From Myrica gale (taxonomy: Eukaryota > Streptophyta > Magnoliopsida > Fagales > Myricaceae): DNA of 64,000 nucleotides. Under the pieces are notes generated by a model that saw nothing but the letters and a program-made list of their open reading frames with translations, searched no databases and had not been told where the DNA came from. Position 1 is the first letter of the stretch, and every line of letters starts with the position of its first letter. Location of the stretch: positions 24,807,501 through 24,871,500 of the forward strand of contig OZ005605.1 in the NCBI GenBank assembly GCA_963930655.1. Direction: 5' to 3'. A program made the position numbers and the translations under genes. Positions 13,184 through 34,677 of this stretch are shown in pieces.

Positions 13184-15336
13184 TTTCGATTCTCTAAGCA
13201 CTGTCCAACATCATATAACATCATTAATTAAGGAAGAAACAATCATAGCAAAGAAGCATTGCCACATGTTCAATCAAACGAACACTATTGGCGTTCCTAC
13301 AGATAAAACAGCCCAGACTACTCACTGAAGAAATAAAACAAATATCAGCATTCAACAATCTGAAAATCACAAACTTCTCCAACATCTAGGCACAACAACA
13401 ATATAAGACACGAGAATTTTCTAAAGAAGAGATTCTTATTTGAACCTAAGGGTTCGTAACTCCGGCATAAACTCATCTGTATACTCGGATATCTGCCACG
13501 CGACTTCAATGGAGGGATCCACCTGGTAGTAGGGATCCTCCTCAAACGTGAGTTCCATAATGGAGGAATTCAACTCGATGACCGTAGTGACACAGTTTTC
13601 AGCGTCTCCACCTCTCCGAATAGACAAAAAAAACTATAAAACTAGAAATGCATTATCCTTTTCTATGCGTTGTCACGACTGAACAAAAAAAAAACTAAGG
13701 AGAGAAAGAAAGACAGATGCAGCAAGGCACAAATTATTGATTCTTGCATAGATTATCATATTTTCTTGTTTGCGACGTAGGATTTGAAACTCAAAAATCT
13801 AAAGTCAGCCAGTCAGGATGGATTATTTTTCTTAATTTCTTCCCTTTTTTTGGTTGGTGCTTCTTCGGTAAGCATAAGAAGTTCAGGCGGTTTGAGGCAA
13901 AATATCGAAAGACGACTAAACGGAAGGCACAACTTGCAACGAAGAAAACAGAAAAAAGTGTATTGAGAAACAACAGGGCGTCCGTGGTCCACAGTGGTCT
14001 TTTCGGCTTTCAACTTTGAACTTTAGTTGTAAAAGTTTTCATGTGACAAATTTTAAGATACAAACGAATTTTCGGGACAGATGACAAAAAGAAAAAGAAG
14101 GGAGCGAGATTGCCTAATGGACGGCGTCCAACGGTCGGGATTGCCCGACCAAGGGAGAGGCTTGTTCGGGCAATCCGACCGTTGGACGGCATTCGGCTCT
14201 TCGGAACGAGATTGCCTTCGGAGGCAATCCCGTTCCGAAAAATAAGTCCAGCGAGAACAAGAAAAAAATCATTTAAAGAAAAAGTGGGAGCACAGAAAAT
14301 TGAAAAATGTACCGATTGACAGAGAGAAACTTGACCAACCTGAAATCTTCACGATTGAGACCGCAAAAAGAAAAACTATCTTTTCGATGAACCTGACGAC
14401 GGTTTTTTTCTTTTGCTCCTTAGTTTGTCTTGGTTATATGGATACAGAGTTCTTGACAGAGACGGAGATGGCGATCAAAATTTCAAGAACGATATTTAAA
14501 GAGTTTCGCTAATTCGGAAATTTCCACCCTATAGAACAGTTGGATTAATTTATGTATTAACACAGAATTATGCAATTTTAAGTTAAGTTACCAGTAATCA
14601 TTCGGTCGTCGTTATCCGCAAGAACATCGGGCCTAAGGGCGTAAATCCGGAACTATTCAAGCGGATCTTGTTCATTAACAGTAATTTAAGAAGCCTATTC
14701 ACGACCAGAAAGAAAAGATCTACTCGAAAACTCGGAAGATATTTGCATGCACGAAATAAACCCCACCTATTTAACCGCCACAAGGCTTACAAGTTCAAGT
14801 TCCTTCAGAAACAGAACGAAGGGCTCTATATTCATTCTGAAAAAAACTAGAAGCTCAACTTATTCACGCTTAGTCCAAGATTAACCGAAATCATAGAAGA
14901 TCTCAGAAAGCCATCTAAGAACCTCAAGGCTCAGAGAGAATGCCCCAGTATTATCTCATTTATCCCACAAAACCACCTCGAAATCAACGAAATGGTTCTG
15001 TAATTATCAGCCACCGGAGCGCTACAGGCGGATTACCATAAAACAGCAAGTACAGAAGCTAAAATTACCCAAAAAATTTCACCAAGAATCTCCTCTAAAA
15101 CTCACCAGGTGGATCCCAAGCCGCCGCGCCCGAACTCTTGGCTCTAAGCTCCTACAGAGAGCGCAAAGGCTATTCTAAAAGAGAAATAGACTGAAACCTC
15201 GAAAGACAGAAGTTACGCTTAGAAATCGCTGGTCGAAGAAGCGCACTCCGGGAGGAAATGCCTCTTCTACTGCTTTGAATGAACAAAGAGCACTACGCAA
15301 CGTACAGCAATAATGCTTTGTTGCTAACAACTCTGG
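13184..15336 (-). other. Probable 5' UTR of the SIP2-like gene: noncoding exon 15106-15336 and intron 13201-15105
   Basis: A clean TATA box at 15366-15372 lies 2.2 kb upstream of the ATG. About 30 nt after it begins a transcribed-looking stretch that ends in a strong donor, CTG/GTGAGTTTT, at 15106/15105. A possible acceptor, TTGGACAG/TGC, sits at 13202-13200, 17 nt before the ATG. A 1.9 kb leader intron is therefore inferred from motifs only. Inside it are a MITE (14100-14236) and a short acidic reading frame at 13436-13627 that I do not recognise. Confidence 0.5.
14100..14236. mobile_element. Small foldback MITE, Mutator-like, made of two hairpins
   Basis: GC-rich island in AT-rich DNA. The ends pair (GGGAGCGAGATTGCCT against the complement of AGGCAATCCCGTTCC). 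The inside folds as two hairpins: arms around CCAACGGTCGG/CCGACCGTTGG (14125-14190), and TTCGGAACGAGATTGCCT pairing with AGGCAATCCCGTTCCGAA (14199-14239) with one mismatch. Flanking 9-mers GAAAAAGAA (14091-14099) and GAAAAATAA (14237-14245) match at 8 of 9, consistent with a 9-bp Mutator-type target duplication, though A-rich flanks make this weaker evidence. Confidence 0.6.
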
Positions 15337-15365
15337 AGTGAGTTTCCAAAATAGAGGAGGCTGGC

Positions 15366-15372
15366 TTATATA
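15366..15372 (-). promoter_or_regulatory. TATA box upstream of the SIP2-like gene
   Basis: Minus-strand TATATAAG in a GC-flanked context (CTATATAAGCCAG), 260 nt upstream of a strong splice donor. Together they support a distal promoter with a 5'-UTR intron. Confidence 0.6.
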
Positions 15373-15429
15373 GTATTCAAGCGTTAAACTTCGAGCATGT
15401 TCCAGGCACTCGATCTTTACAGATCAAGC

Positions 15430-15435
15430 CACGTG
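15430..15435. promoter_or_regulatory. G-box / ABRE core CACGTG
   Basis: CCACGTGG lies about 60 nt upstream of the TATA box. ABA- and stress-response bZIP factors bind such motifs, and raffinose-pathway genes are commonly stress responsive. A regulatory role here is inference. Confidence 0.45.
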
Positions 15436-16215
15436 GACTTTTTTTTCCATCTTTCCCCCGAAACAAGAATTTTACAATCGATTCCACATATTTATCCGCT
15501 AAAATATAGCAGGATATTTTTGTTGCTTGTCGTTTTCGGAAACCACATGTGACGAGGGCTGAAAAGAAAAAACAGTTTGGAACTTTTGAGGTAAAACTCG
15601 AGGAAGATGAGTTATGTGCTGTTTTCCATGCTTTTTCTTTCCTGAAGCCAATCTGACTGGCTAGATATGATGCATTTGTAGATCTGCAACTTGCTCCAAG
15701 TTTCTCTTAACCAGTGACGTACAGCGGCCACTGTGGACCGACATAAGAGCCCTATCCTTGTAGGAACAAGTTCTCGGTTGGTCCGGTAATTTGTCCTCTT
15801 CTTTGAGCGGCTCACTAGAACCCTCCTGTTTCCTCCCATTGATGGCCCCAGATGTGCAACGTTTGTATAATACTATCTAAAGGCTCATAACCAGCACGCC
15901 ATTAAGGTGTTACAGCGTGTATTTTGACGGAGTTTACAAACAAACTATTATGTTCATATGTTGTCTCTTGGTCGTCGGAATGTTCATGTCCTAACGTGTC
16001 AAACATCTAATTTAAAACTGGAGCAAACTGAATAGTTCTAAAATGGTTCTGCACTGGAGGTGAGCCGTCGCCTCCTCCTCGCGACATTGGGTCAGTTTGG
16101 CGGGCCCTTTGCGGGCCCCAGGATGATGGAACTAACAGCTAAGTTCGCGTCTGGGTTGGTGGGAAAGTAGTCCAAAGCTAATCACGGCATGTGGGGTCCG
16201 TACACGTCAACTCTA

Positions 16216-16284
16216 ACCGTCACAGATCTCTAAAGTAAATTCGTTAACCGTGACAGATCTCTAAAGTAAATTCGTTAACCGTGA
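16216..16284 (+). repeat. 31-bp tandem duplication
   Basis: The unit starting ACCGTCACAGATCTC occurs at 16216-16246 and again at 16247-16277 with a single C/G difference, followed by a partial third start (ACCGTGA). A local recent duplication. Confidence 0.85.
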
Positions 16285-17140
16285 GCAGCTCGCTAGCTAA
16301 TTTCTCGTCAGCTTTCCGGCTTTCTGTTTCTTTAAAATATCTCTGAGCCGCCATCTTTATTGTTTTCAGCGTCAGAGAGGTTTAGGTTGATGATAAAGTA
16401 AAAAATTGTATATAAATTGATAAAAGAATTGAGAAGAAAGAGTATTTTATAATGATTATTACAAACGGACTCAGTATAATACCGTCATGCCTTTTCGTTC
16501 AATAAATCCTTAACCTGCTCCGTAACAACCCTCTCCTGGTACAGCCTTAGTCTGCCAGAATAAATGGTATGAATAAAATAACGGAGAAAAAATTTATACC
16601 ACACCCCAACTTTTAAGGTATAAACAGATACTATAATATCTAATTAAAGTTATTGGCAAGGAGCTTATTGTATCGTAGTGGACGCAACACTAATGTTTTA
16701 TGATAAAGTGGTTTCATATCGATGCTTTGAGACCGTGCTCTATCGGGGGGAAATAAAACAAGGTGGTGTCAAATCAGTGCATGGAATGGTACCACTGATT
16801 ACGAGTTGAATTCCTTTTACAAACTGGGAAATTGATATTTTGCATCGCTTTTGTACAAGTGATGTCTTTGTTTTCGAGCACTAGGCATCAACTTTGAGAG
16901 AATAATTCAATAGTTAAATTTAAATAAAATTAAACCGATAATTAAAATTAAATCTCGATACATTCAATAACATAACACTTTAATTAATAAAATAATCTAA
17001 CTCGTTTTATTAAATAAGGTGATATGTTCATGTGTCATTTTAATATATTAAACTTTAATATTAATCTTCTTTAAAATTTATTTAGATTTTACTTGTTTAG
17101 ATGAAATTCTTAATTATAACTAAATTGATGTTATTAAGAG

Positions 17141-17320
17141 CATGTTCGGTTAAAAAAAATCTTCAATATTTTTTTAAATTCTCACAATATAAAAAATTAT
17201 ACAACCAAACATAATTTTTAACACCACATAAAATAACTACAACAGACATACCAATAAAATTAACATCACCTAAAAATTCTCAAAACACAAAATTCTCACA
17301 AAACACCCAACCGAACATCC
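17141..17320. mobile_element. MITE-like element, family A copy 1
   Basis: Imperfect inverted ends: CATGTTCGGTT on the left and AACCGAACATCC on the right. The right half matches the copy at 32754-32930 closely, including 'aacatcacctaaaaa' and 'cacccaaccgaacatcct'. No coding capacity. The target duplication is not clear. Confidence 0.65.
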
Positions 17321-18029
17321 TCCAAGTCTTTTTTATTACTTCTGTTGGTGACCATATGGAACTTCCCAAAATCGCCTTGGGAATCTTTAGTTTTTGGAAA
17401 GCTCATAATAGCCTTGGAATCTAGCTTTTTGAAACATTACGTAGATGATCCCCCCGATGTCTCCAAGAAATTGTTCGAGTATTCGAGATTCAACATGAAC
17501 AAGGATAATTTTCGCCCATTGGGTAAGGCACGTGTCCCCACCCACTGATCGTCCTGAAATTGCGGGCAAATCGCGTTTAGATTCTCTTTCTAAATGTTTT
17601 TGGCCACGACCTACAGTTTATTTACTCCTCAATTATTAGGATGTTTGACACTTAAAATTTTACCCTTTAAATTCTCTACTACAACAAAAAAAAACACATC
17701 AAAATTATTTCTTCTCATTAAATAATCATTTTTTTTCATTTTAAATAAATATAAAAAATAATTTAAATTAGTTATTTTCATTTTTTATTAATAATAATAT
17801 TCTAATATTTTTACACTGAAAATATTTCGGTGAATTTTTAGAATATAAAGTGTTTTAAAAAAATTTAGGTGATATTATACTTTATTGGTATGTTTGTATA
17901 AATTATTTTTAGATTATATTAAAAGATATATTTAATTTTAAAATTTTAAAATTAATTAAAAAAAAGAAAAAAAAACTAAAATGTCGAACCGATCTGATCT
18001 AAGGCGGTGGTTGCATTGTAAAATTTTAA

Positions 18030-18180
18030 TCCTCCTAAAATTTTAACACAATAAAATATTACAATATAATCTCTCTTCCTCATCAAATTGTTACTTTTTA
18101 CTATAAAAAAATATAAAAAATTACTTCTCTTTATTTTTTTACTAAACTCAACACCTAAATAAGGTTAAAAAATATAAAAT
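18030..18180. repeat. AT-rich MITE-like fragment
   Basis: Shares 'ataatctctct' and 'aaaaaatataaaaaattac' with the better-defined element at 48926-49101. Ends not resolved. Confidence 0.35.
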
Positions 18181-19493
18181 TTTACTAAATTTGTATTGCC
18201 CCGTCGTAGTCCCCGCATTGCATCACGGGATTTAGCTTGGTAATATAGCAGACAGCGGTCGGTGGAATGGTGATGTCAGACAGCGGCAAATACCTAAAAT
18301 CTAACCCGGCACGATTTTCGAGGAGACGACTTTGGTCGGTGGAATGTGGATGTCAGATGACTAAACAATAATATCGTCTTGATTGATTAGTTTTGTTTTT
18401 TTGTTTGTCTCTTTGGATTATTATTACTGAGAAAAAAAAGACTGGTGGAGGACGGTTTCAACCCAGGCCACTAGGCTTTGTTTCTCACACCACTTTGGCA
18501 AATGGGCTGGTCAGAATTTGACAGCTTTTGCATGGAGGGTCAGGGAGGGTGATTTGGGCACTACAATAAGTAAAGCCCCTTTTTCTTTTCTTTTTTTAGA
18601 GAATTTTAATTATTTATTTAAAACTTTCATAAGGAGATGTTGTTGGAACAAGCAAAACTGTCGTGTCTTTTTACAAAATTTAATTATTATTTTTATAAAT
18701 TCTAACAAAACAAATTTCAACAATTATCCAAACACCATTCTAATTATGAAAATATTTATTATATGTTTAGAAGTACAGTAAGCACCTAGCAAAAACAATG
18801 TACTTCGTTTCGCTCATGAATTACTCCTCAAGACTTAAATGTATTGCGGCTAAGATTTTGGACTTTTTGCTTTTTACAGTCAGACTACAGAGTGCCCAAA
18901 TTGGTTTGCTTTGCTTTGCGACAGGGAGAGCGGGAGTGGAAAGCATACGTCAAGTGCAAGCGGACAGACAAGCTCGAGAGGAGTATGGACGAGCGAGGTC
19001 TCTCCACGTCATTGCTATCCTAATCAGCTTCTGACAGACCACCTAGTCAGAGTTTGACACGTAGTACCATTCTCGGTTGTCGTGCTCTGCACGTGGTGAA
19101 ATTGTTTTTATGCGGCAGTAGGTGGGGACGGTTGGAACTTTTAACTATTGACTCACATGCATTTTTTTTTTCTTTCTAAGTGACTCACAGGCATTTGTAT
19201 GTATAGTCAATGACTTCAACTAAACTGCCAAGTTGACATGGGATTTGGCCCTAAGTGACTCACAGGCATCTGGCCCTTTAGGCGGGTGGTATTTTTACAG
19301 TCATTACCCTCAGTATATATAAAAAGATGCCTTACTAAATAATGAAATCCAATGGTCCAGAATGTTGGCGATCCATGCGATGGGTCACTTGGATTTTCAG
19401 TCCTAACTTTGTTAATTTTTTATAAAGTTTATTTGGTAAATTAATTTTTTTTACTTATAGCAGCCTAGGACGCGGATTTTCTTATTCTTGTAT

Positions 19494-19800
19494 ATGGGTT
19501 ATGTTGGTTTTTAACTCTTTTTCAGATTCAAATACATTCATAAAATTACTACCGAACATCTTAAGAATTCAAACACAAACACCAATACAATTTACATAAT
19601 TTCCAACAACTTTTTACTTTTTTTATTTAACACAAATTTTTCTCTTTACTTTTTCACATGACTCTAATATTTTTTATTAAACAATTACATCAAATCATTT
19701 CTCTTTCCACTTTAAATAAACACCTGTAAAATGCTATTCAACATAAATGTTCAAAATTTCTCTAAAATCTTACAATGTTTACCCAACACAAACATATCCA
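19494..19800. mobile_element. MITE-like element, family B, about 300 bp
   Basis: Left end TGGGTTATGTTGG and right end CCAACACAAACATATCCA form an imperfect inverted repeat. The internal block with 'caacaactttttactttt' and 'aaacaattacatcaaatca' is shared with elements at 48468-48771 and 49424-49720 and, more weakly, with 3210-3395. AT-rich and noncoding, as expected of a MITE. Confidence 0.65.
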
Positions 19801-21570
19801 TGATTTTGTATGGTCAGACGTAATTAAAATCTGTTCGGGAAGAAGTGTAAGCCTACCAATCTCAGTCTTGACTAGCTACATGCAGTATTGAATAAACCTT
19901 TGTCCAAAAGGTGGATCAACTGAATCCTGAAGGCTCGCAATGTCTTACGGTGTTAGACCTTTCAAAAGATCATGTAATGGCTACACATCAAAGCAACCAT
20001 GGTGATTTATTGCCAGTGAGCCTTTGGGGAGGATAGATCCGGGTCGAATACTCCCCCCTACCAGCAGGCTTGGCCCTACTCTCAAATTTGTCTTAAAAAA
20101 AACGATTTTTTTTTTCAAGATATATATAAAGAAGAAGAAGCACGTCGGAATTCTTTAATTTTCTCAGATGACATCTAATTGGGTCGGGTAAACAACATGT
20201 TAGAAGACAGATTAATCAGGTCGATTTCCAAAAGATTCCCCAATTAATAAGTAATCTCTCCTGGCGTGATGAAGAAAATAACAAATTAAGGAAAAGTAGT
20301 AATAAAACATCAAAAGGAAAAAACAAAAACACAAAGAATCGACCATTACCCGATAAATGACGTCAATAATTGTTCAGGAGTTCATGTTGAATTTCGTTGG
20401 AAGATAATCAGAAAAACAAGAAGATTCAAGTGACGTAACAAGAGATCTAGTCTAATGCCCACGCATTGGTTTCCTAAAAAACGTAACGTATATCATGCAT
20501 GGGTTTTGACTCCTCCATGCGATATATTCGGTATTCCGAGTCCCGCCATATTTGAATTGCGAGAAAGAATCTACCATAATCTACTTTATCGTTTTAACAG
20601 CTAAAATGATGAGTAACATCTATTGTACGACATGTTACTTTTGAGTCTTCAAATTTCATAATCTTTAAAGAGGCGAATGCTTAGTTCAAATCGATTATAT
20701 AAGACCTTAATACAACATATTATGATATCAAATTCGACCAGTATATATTCTCTTCAAATTATTGTGGTATTAAATGACTCAATCTGCAAAGAGAAACACA
20801 GAATATGTGCCATGCAGACTATACAGCATCAAATATTATACTTTGGTAACATTTAATTAATGTTGTGTCATTTTCTCTTTGAATTAAACCATCCGAATCA
20901 AGTAGCAAATTGGAGAGATATGGATGCAACCAAATTTTGGTTACAAACTTTTATGTTTGGATTTTTCCTATGGGAGATGACACGACTATTTAACACATTA
21001 TGGGATTGCTAGCATTAGATAATAAAGAGGTCCTTTGTATTTGACAGATACTTTTGACATCGTGACAACTGATAAGCGTGTCACATTTATGCATAATCCA
21101 CGTGTACCACAATTCTCATATCCTCTAATGGGATGAGATTGCAGGCATGATTACTTGATCAAGAGGAGAATCCCGATGCTCTGACTTTTAGCATCAAATA
21201 ATTTCAATTATTTTTCCCTAACATGTAAAATCATGGTCCTTTCACTATAGTCTAGCACGGATTGGGATTTCCTTAAATTTGCTGACCGGTCAGCAAATTA
21301 CAGGGAATCCTCCTCTATCTAGCACACATCTACTCATACATGTATACTATGACAATGAATGCATCTATTGCAATGATCGGAAAATTATCAAAAGATATTG
21401 TTCTAGAAGAAAGCACATAAACTCAATCCCAAACGGATAAGGCTTCTCTGCAATACCTAGGATATTGCACTAGGAGCAATTAGGAGAGATAGTGACTGAG
21501 ATGTGTGGGTTCCACGGTGGGACCCATATTCTCTCTCTCTCTCCTAATTGCACCTGCAATTTGGTCACCG

Positions 21571-21701
21571 AATTGCATGTGATACTCATCCCAAACTACC
21601 TAGTCACCCACCCATCAAGACTATCGATCCAACCCCACCCAATTGCATGTGATCCCCATCCCAAACTACCTAGTCACCCATCAAGACTATCGAACCAACC
21701 C
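21571..21701 (+). repeat. Tandem direct repeat, units of 70 and 61 bp
   Basis: Two adjacent copies begin 'aattgcatgtgat' at 21571 and 21641. They share 'catcccaaactacctagtca' and 'catcaagactatcga'. They differ by a short indel and a few substitutions. No function is apparent. Confidence 0.85.
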
Positions 21702-21800
21702 TTTTGAGTTGGTCAGGTGGAGGTAAAGTCAAACAAGGGAAGCAATCACTACTAAGTCCAAGCTGTAGGGCTCGCCGACACATCTTGCAGCAATAGTAAA

Positions 21801-22853
21801 TTTAATAGTCCACGCCGTGGTCACTGCTATCAATTATTCAATTTTTTATTATTTTTCAATCAATAAGAGTGAAGAAAACCGTAGGATATATAAGGGTACA
21901 GTGCAAAATGATTGTCGCCTATGTTACCTTGTTGTTAGTGGACATGTAAAATGGGCTGTGTGGGGATTGGAACCGTGGCCGGGGCCTTGGTTTTTGGGCA
22001 AAAAGACCCATTTCCACATCTCTAGATTCTCCGGTTGAGCTATATGGGCTTTTGAGGAACTGGCTCATGTTGAGTCGGACTTCCGGAGGCTGTAGCGTCT
22101 AACTTGAGGTTAGTTTGCAGAAATCAAAAGTGGGATTGCTGAATACGGGGATCTGCGTTTCGTTTAGCATGGACTTCTATGACTTTGACATGGGCCGAGT
22201 TCTATGAGCGATCACCTGATCCAATGAAAAAGGAAAACCTAAAAGGTATGGGAAATTCCGTTGGGTTTCGCTACTTTATATGTCAAGGTGTTTCTTTTTT
22301 CTCTCACTCGAATATGTGTCGGGCACTTCACGGCGTACGTCTGGCAATCAAATATGGAAGATAGCTTGATTCGGGAAATAATTGTTTGGGCGGAATTTGG
22401 AAGGAAAAAAAGAAGTAATTATATTCTCCAACCAAAAGGAGAAAAAAGAAGCAAAAACTCTGGACAACCAGAGTTTTTTTTTAATGTTCTCTTGGTTATT
22501 ACAGTTCAATAAAGAATGCCTTATATTGGCGGTTCAGGTAAGTGAACAGTTCAATTTTGAAATGCCAGATGGCGACTTTGAAAGTAGAACGAGTCCACGT
22601 ATTTACAGCCACCACAGACAACAAATCCAACGTTCGTCCACTCATTTACCCGGCAATTCCCTTAATAAACAAGAGAAAACACATTGCAATCCATAAACAC
22701 AGACAACCTCAGCTCTTGTACTCTACTTTAGGAACCCCAAGAGGGTTCCAAAAATTAAAAGGAATTGACCAAAAAATAAAAGAAGAGAGGTTTCTCCTTT
22801 TGTTTCGTTACGCATCTTTCCAAGAGTATTTGTCATTTGTTGAGTCATTTCCT
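21801..22853. other. Intergenic, presumed 3' flank of the CDPK gene
   Basis: No conserved coding sequence recognised. The part next to 22854 probably includes the kinase 3' UTR (inference). Confidence 0.45.
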
Positions 22854-31988
<9,135 letters not shown>

Positions 31989-32753
31989 GTATTAAGGGTC
32001 TGATATCTCTGTTTTTGTTTTTCTGTTTGTATGTTTCAGTCAAACAGTGTGGGAGATTGAAGGGATTTCAGCAAAACATAATACACAATCCAATCGAAGT
32101 TTGTTCGCGGAAAGTTTCTCCGGGAATGTTCTAGGATTCCGGGGCAAAAAAGGAGAAAAGGTAAAGATCAACAGGGGAAGAGAGGACATATCGGTGATTT
32201 TCTAAGGAGGGAATGCCCCATAGTAGATGTGTAAAGGAGATGATGAAGAGAGGGTCCAACCTCTTTTCTCAGAGACTTCCCTCCTAAGTTCCTAACCTCC
32301 TCTCTCAGAAATCAGAAATCAGGATCAGCTGTTGTTTTCCTAAAATATCCAAAACAGACTTCACGTTTTGTTTTTAATTAGAAAAAGGTATATTAGTTAC
32401 AAAAAAAAATAAATAGAAAAAGGTATATTCTATTGCTAATTAAAAGGTTTATATTGAAACACCTCGAATTTTTCTGAAATTTCACGGCAATGCCATTTGG
32501 TTTTATGGTTTTTTTGGCAATCGAGGAAATCGCTCCTTAATAGCCAACTCTAATTGACAATCTCGTACGTGACACGCTTACTCGTCTTTATTCTCTCCGG
32601 TCTCAAAATGTTTGCCAAACTGTATGGTTTTCCAAATAGAGTTGTATTGTACAGATTATTTTTAATATAATATTTTAAAAAATTCATGTATTTATTGAGC
32701 TCCTTTATTTGCCTAACATAAAATAACTCCTCTATTTAGCTAGTGAAATGTAC

Positions 32754-32930
32754 GGGGCTGTTCGGTTTGTTTGTATTCTCAGGATTTTTTGAATCCTGAG
32801 AATACACAAACCGAACATGTTTTTTAACATTACTTAAAAATAACTACCGCACCCATACCAATAAAGTTAACATCACCTAAAAAATTTCAAAACACAAAAA
32901 ATTCTCAAAAAACTACCCAACCGAACATCC
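32754..32930. mobile_element. MITE-like element, family A copy 2, with an internal hairpin
   Basis: Left end GGGGCTGTTCGGTTTG, right end CAACCGAACATCC. The right two thirds match the copy at 17141-17320. Its first 60 nt form a near-perfect hairpin (GTATTCTCAGGATT against AATCCTGAGAATAC around a short T-rich loop), which copy 1 lacks. Confidence 0.7.
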
Positions 32931-33479
32931 TCTAAGTTTCAAATATTATCGTCGACCTTTTAAATATTGTTCGCCTTCATGAACAACCAATTTTTTTCAT
33001 AAAATTGAAAAAGATTAGTAGTTTCTTTACAAGCTTTCTATTTTAAGAAGAAATTATTTGTAGTAAACTCTTATGATCTGTCTTATTGGGAGATTTAAGA
33101 GTTAATATTTCTAACACATTCTTTATTTTAGGAAAATTTTAAAATTATTGCCTGAATTTTTATGATATTTTGAAGAAAAAAAAACTATCTAAATTTCTAA
33201 AACTGACAAATCACTTCATAAATTTAGATCATGCTTTTAAAATCACTCTATCTGTTACAATTTTTGTCCAGATTTATCACTCATTGATGATGTGACATGC
33301 AAATGTCAATATGTAATCATATAGTAAGTAGTATATTTTAAGCTCTAATAACAATTTTAATAATTAAATTAAATTCATTTTAAAAAATTATAAAATTATA
33401 TTCTACTTTTTATTTATTTTTAAGACATCAGGGTAACTGTATATTGATACTTATCATACTACATCATCAATCACATTAA

Positions 33480-33687
33480 GGGGGCGTTTGTCTCCGGAAA
33501 TTTTCACTCCTCAAAATTTCCAAACAATCATAAAATAATCTCTCTCTTCTCATTAAATTATAAAATAATATTATACTATTCAATTAAATCTTCTCTCTCC
33601 TCACTTTTCCATAAAATATCTATACTTTTCACAAACCCCAATACTCAAAATTTTCAAAACCCCAAAATTTCCACAAACAAACACCCC
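33480..33687. mobile_element. MITE, Tourist/PIF-like, about 207 bp
   Basis: Imperfect terminal inverted repeats: GGGGCGTTTGTCTCCGGAAA on the left and, read inward, GGGGTGTTTGTTTGTGGAAA from the right. TTAA flanks both sides (33476-33479 and 33688-33691). Internal sequence is AT-rich and noncoding. Superfamily assignment is tentative. Confidence 0.6.
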
Positions 33688-34148
33688 TTAAAAACCTGGA
33701 CGGAAATATGGCGAAATTCGTTGATAGTTCGAATAGATTAATAGATGGAGTGATTTTGCGAACATAATATATATTGATCAACCAGTGATTTGACAATTTT
33801 AGAAACTTATACAAGTTTTTAAAATATCATTCAAATTTGGGTAATGATTTTAAAATTTTCCTTTTATTTTATTGGTATTTTCCCCTTCTGTTGTTGTGTT
33901 CATTCAATTTTTTTTTTCTTAGGTTTTATATTTCATCTGTATAATGGCGCTTTTTATTTTAGAATCGGTACCTGACCATTAAATATTGTTGAATATAAAT
34001 TATCTAGTCTCGACGAAAACTCTAACTTCACCTTCGCCAACAAAGCATAGGTGCAGTTATATGGACCAAAATTTTCAAAGATCAATCTTACGTAGGTGGT
34101 CCGACTAAAAGTAAAGGGACCAAAAACAAAAATTAGCCCTATTATTGT

Positions 34149-34677
34149 TGATGATATTAATACTGAATTATACCCGACCCAAATCAATTTGGGCCGGCAA
34201 GGGTAATTACATCTCTTCGAAACTCAAAGGCTACACTCAAGCCCATTGCGCATGCAGGTCCAGAAATGTAGATGGGCGGACGTGACCGAAACGGTTGTTC
34301 AAACAACCTCTTACAACTGTCAACTCCACGATTCCTCGATACCGAATGTGGGAAAGAACGACCCCTACTCAAACGTGTAATAACCGTCGAACAGCACACG
34401 GTCGCACGAGGAGGAATTCTCACCAAAAGGGAAGCGAGAGAACGTGGGAGAAAAGGCTATAAAAGCAAGAGAGAACGATAGAAGAAGTACGCATACGATA
34501 ACAATTCTCTGAGCAAAAAAATCTCGCATAACTCCTCCACAAAAGAGACTGACTTAAGTATTGGAGGCTAGTAACCTCGGTGTCCGAGGCTATTATTGTT
34601 GTTTTGCAGGAAGGTAGGCGAAGATCGAAGCGCCTCTACTCGGACGTGTTGACCATAAACCAACTTATTCGTCAACT
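34149..34677 (+). mobile_element. Probable solo LTR of an LTR retrotransposon
   Basis: 529-bp GC-richer block in AT-rich DNA. It holds a promoter-like TATAAAAG (34459) followed by an LTR-typical stretch (CTGACTTAAGTATTGGAGG, then CTCGGTGTCCGAGG). The 5-mer ATTGT occurs at both edges (34144-34148 and 34678-34682), as expected of a target duplication. No internal region is present. The 3' end lacks the usual CA, so the boundaries are uncertain. A fossil; family probably Ty3-like (inference). Confidence 0.45.

Larger units (their letters stand above)
15436..21800. other. Gene-poor intergenic region with MITEs and small duplications
   Basis: Over 6 kb without a supportable gene. Besides the repeats listed separately, it contains short direct repeats such as 'ctaagtgactcacaggcat' (near 19178 and 19252) and 'ggtcggtggaatg' (near 18258 and 18332). 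The remainder is AT-rich, with short frames lacking any family pattern. Confidence 0.5.
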
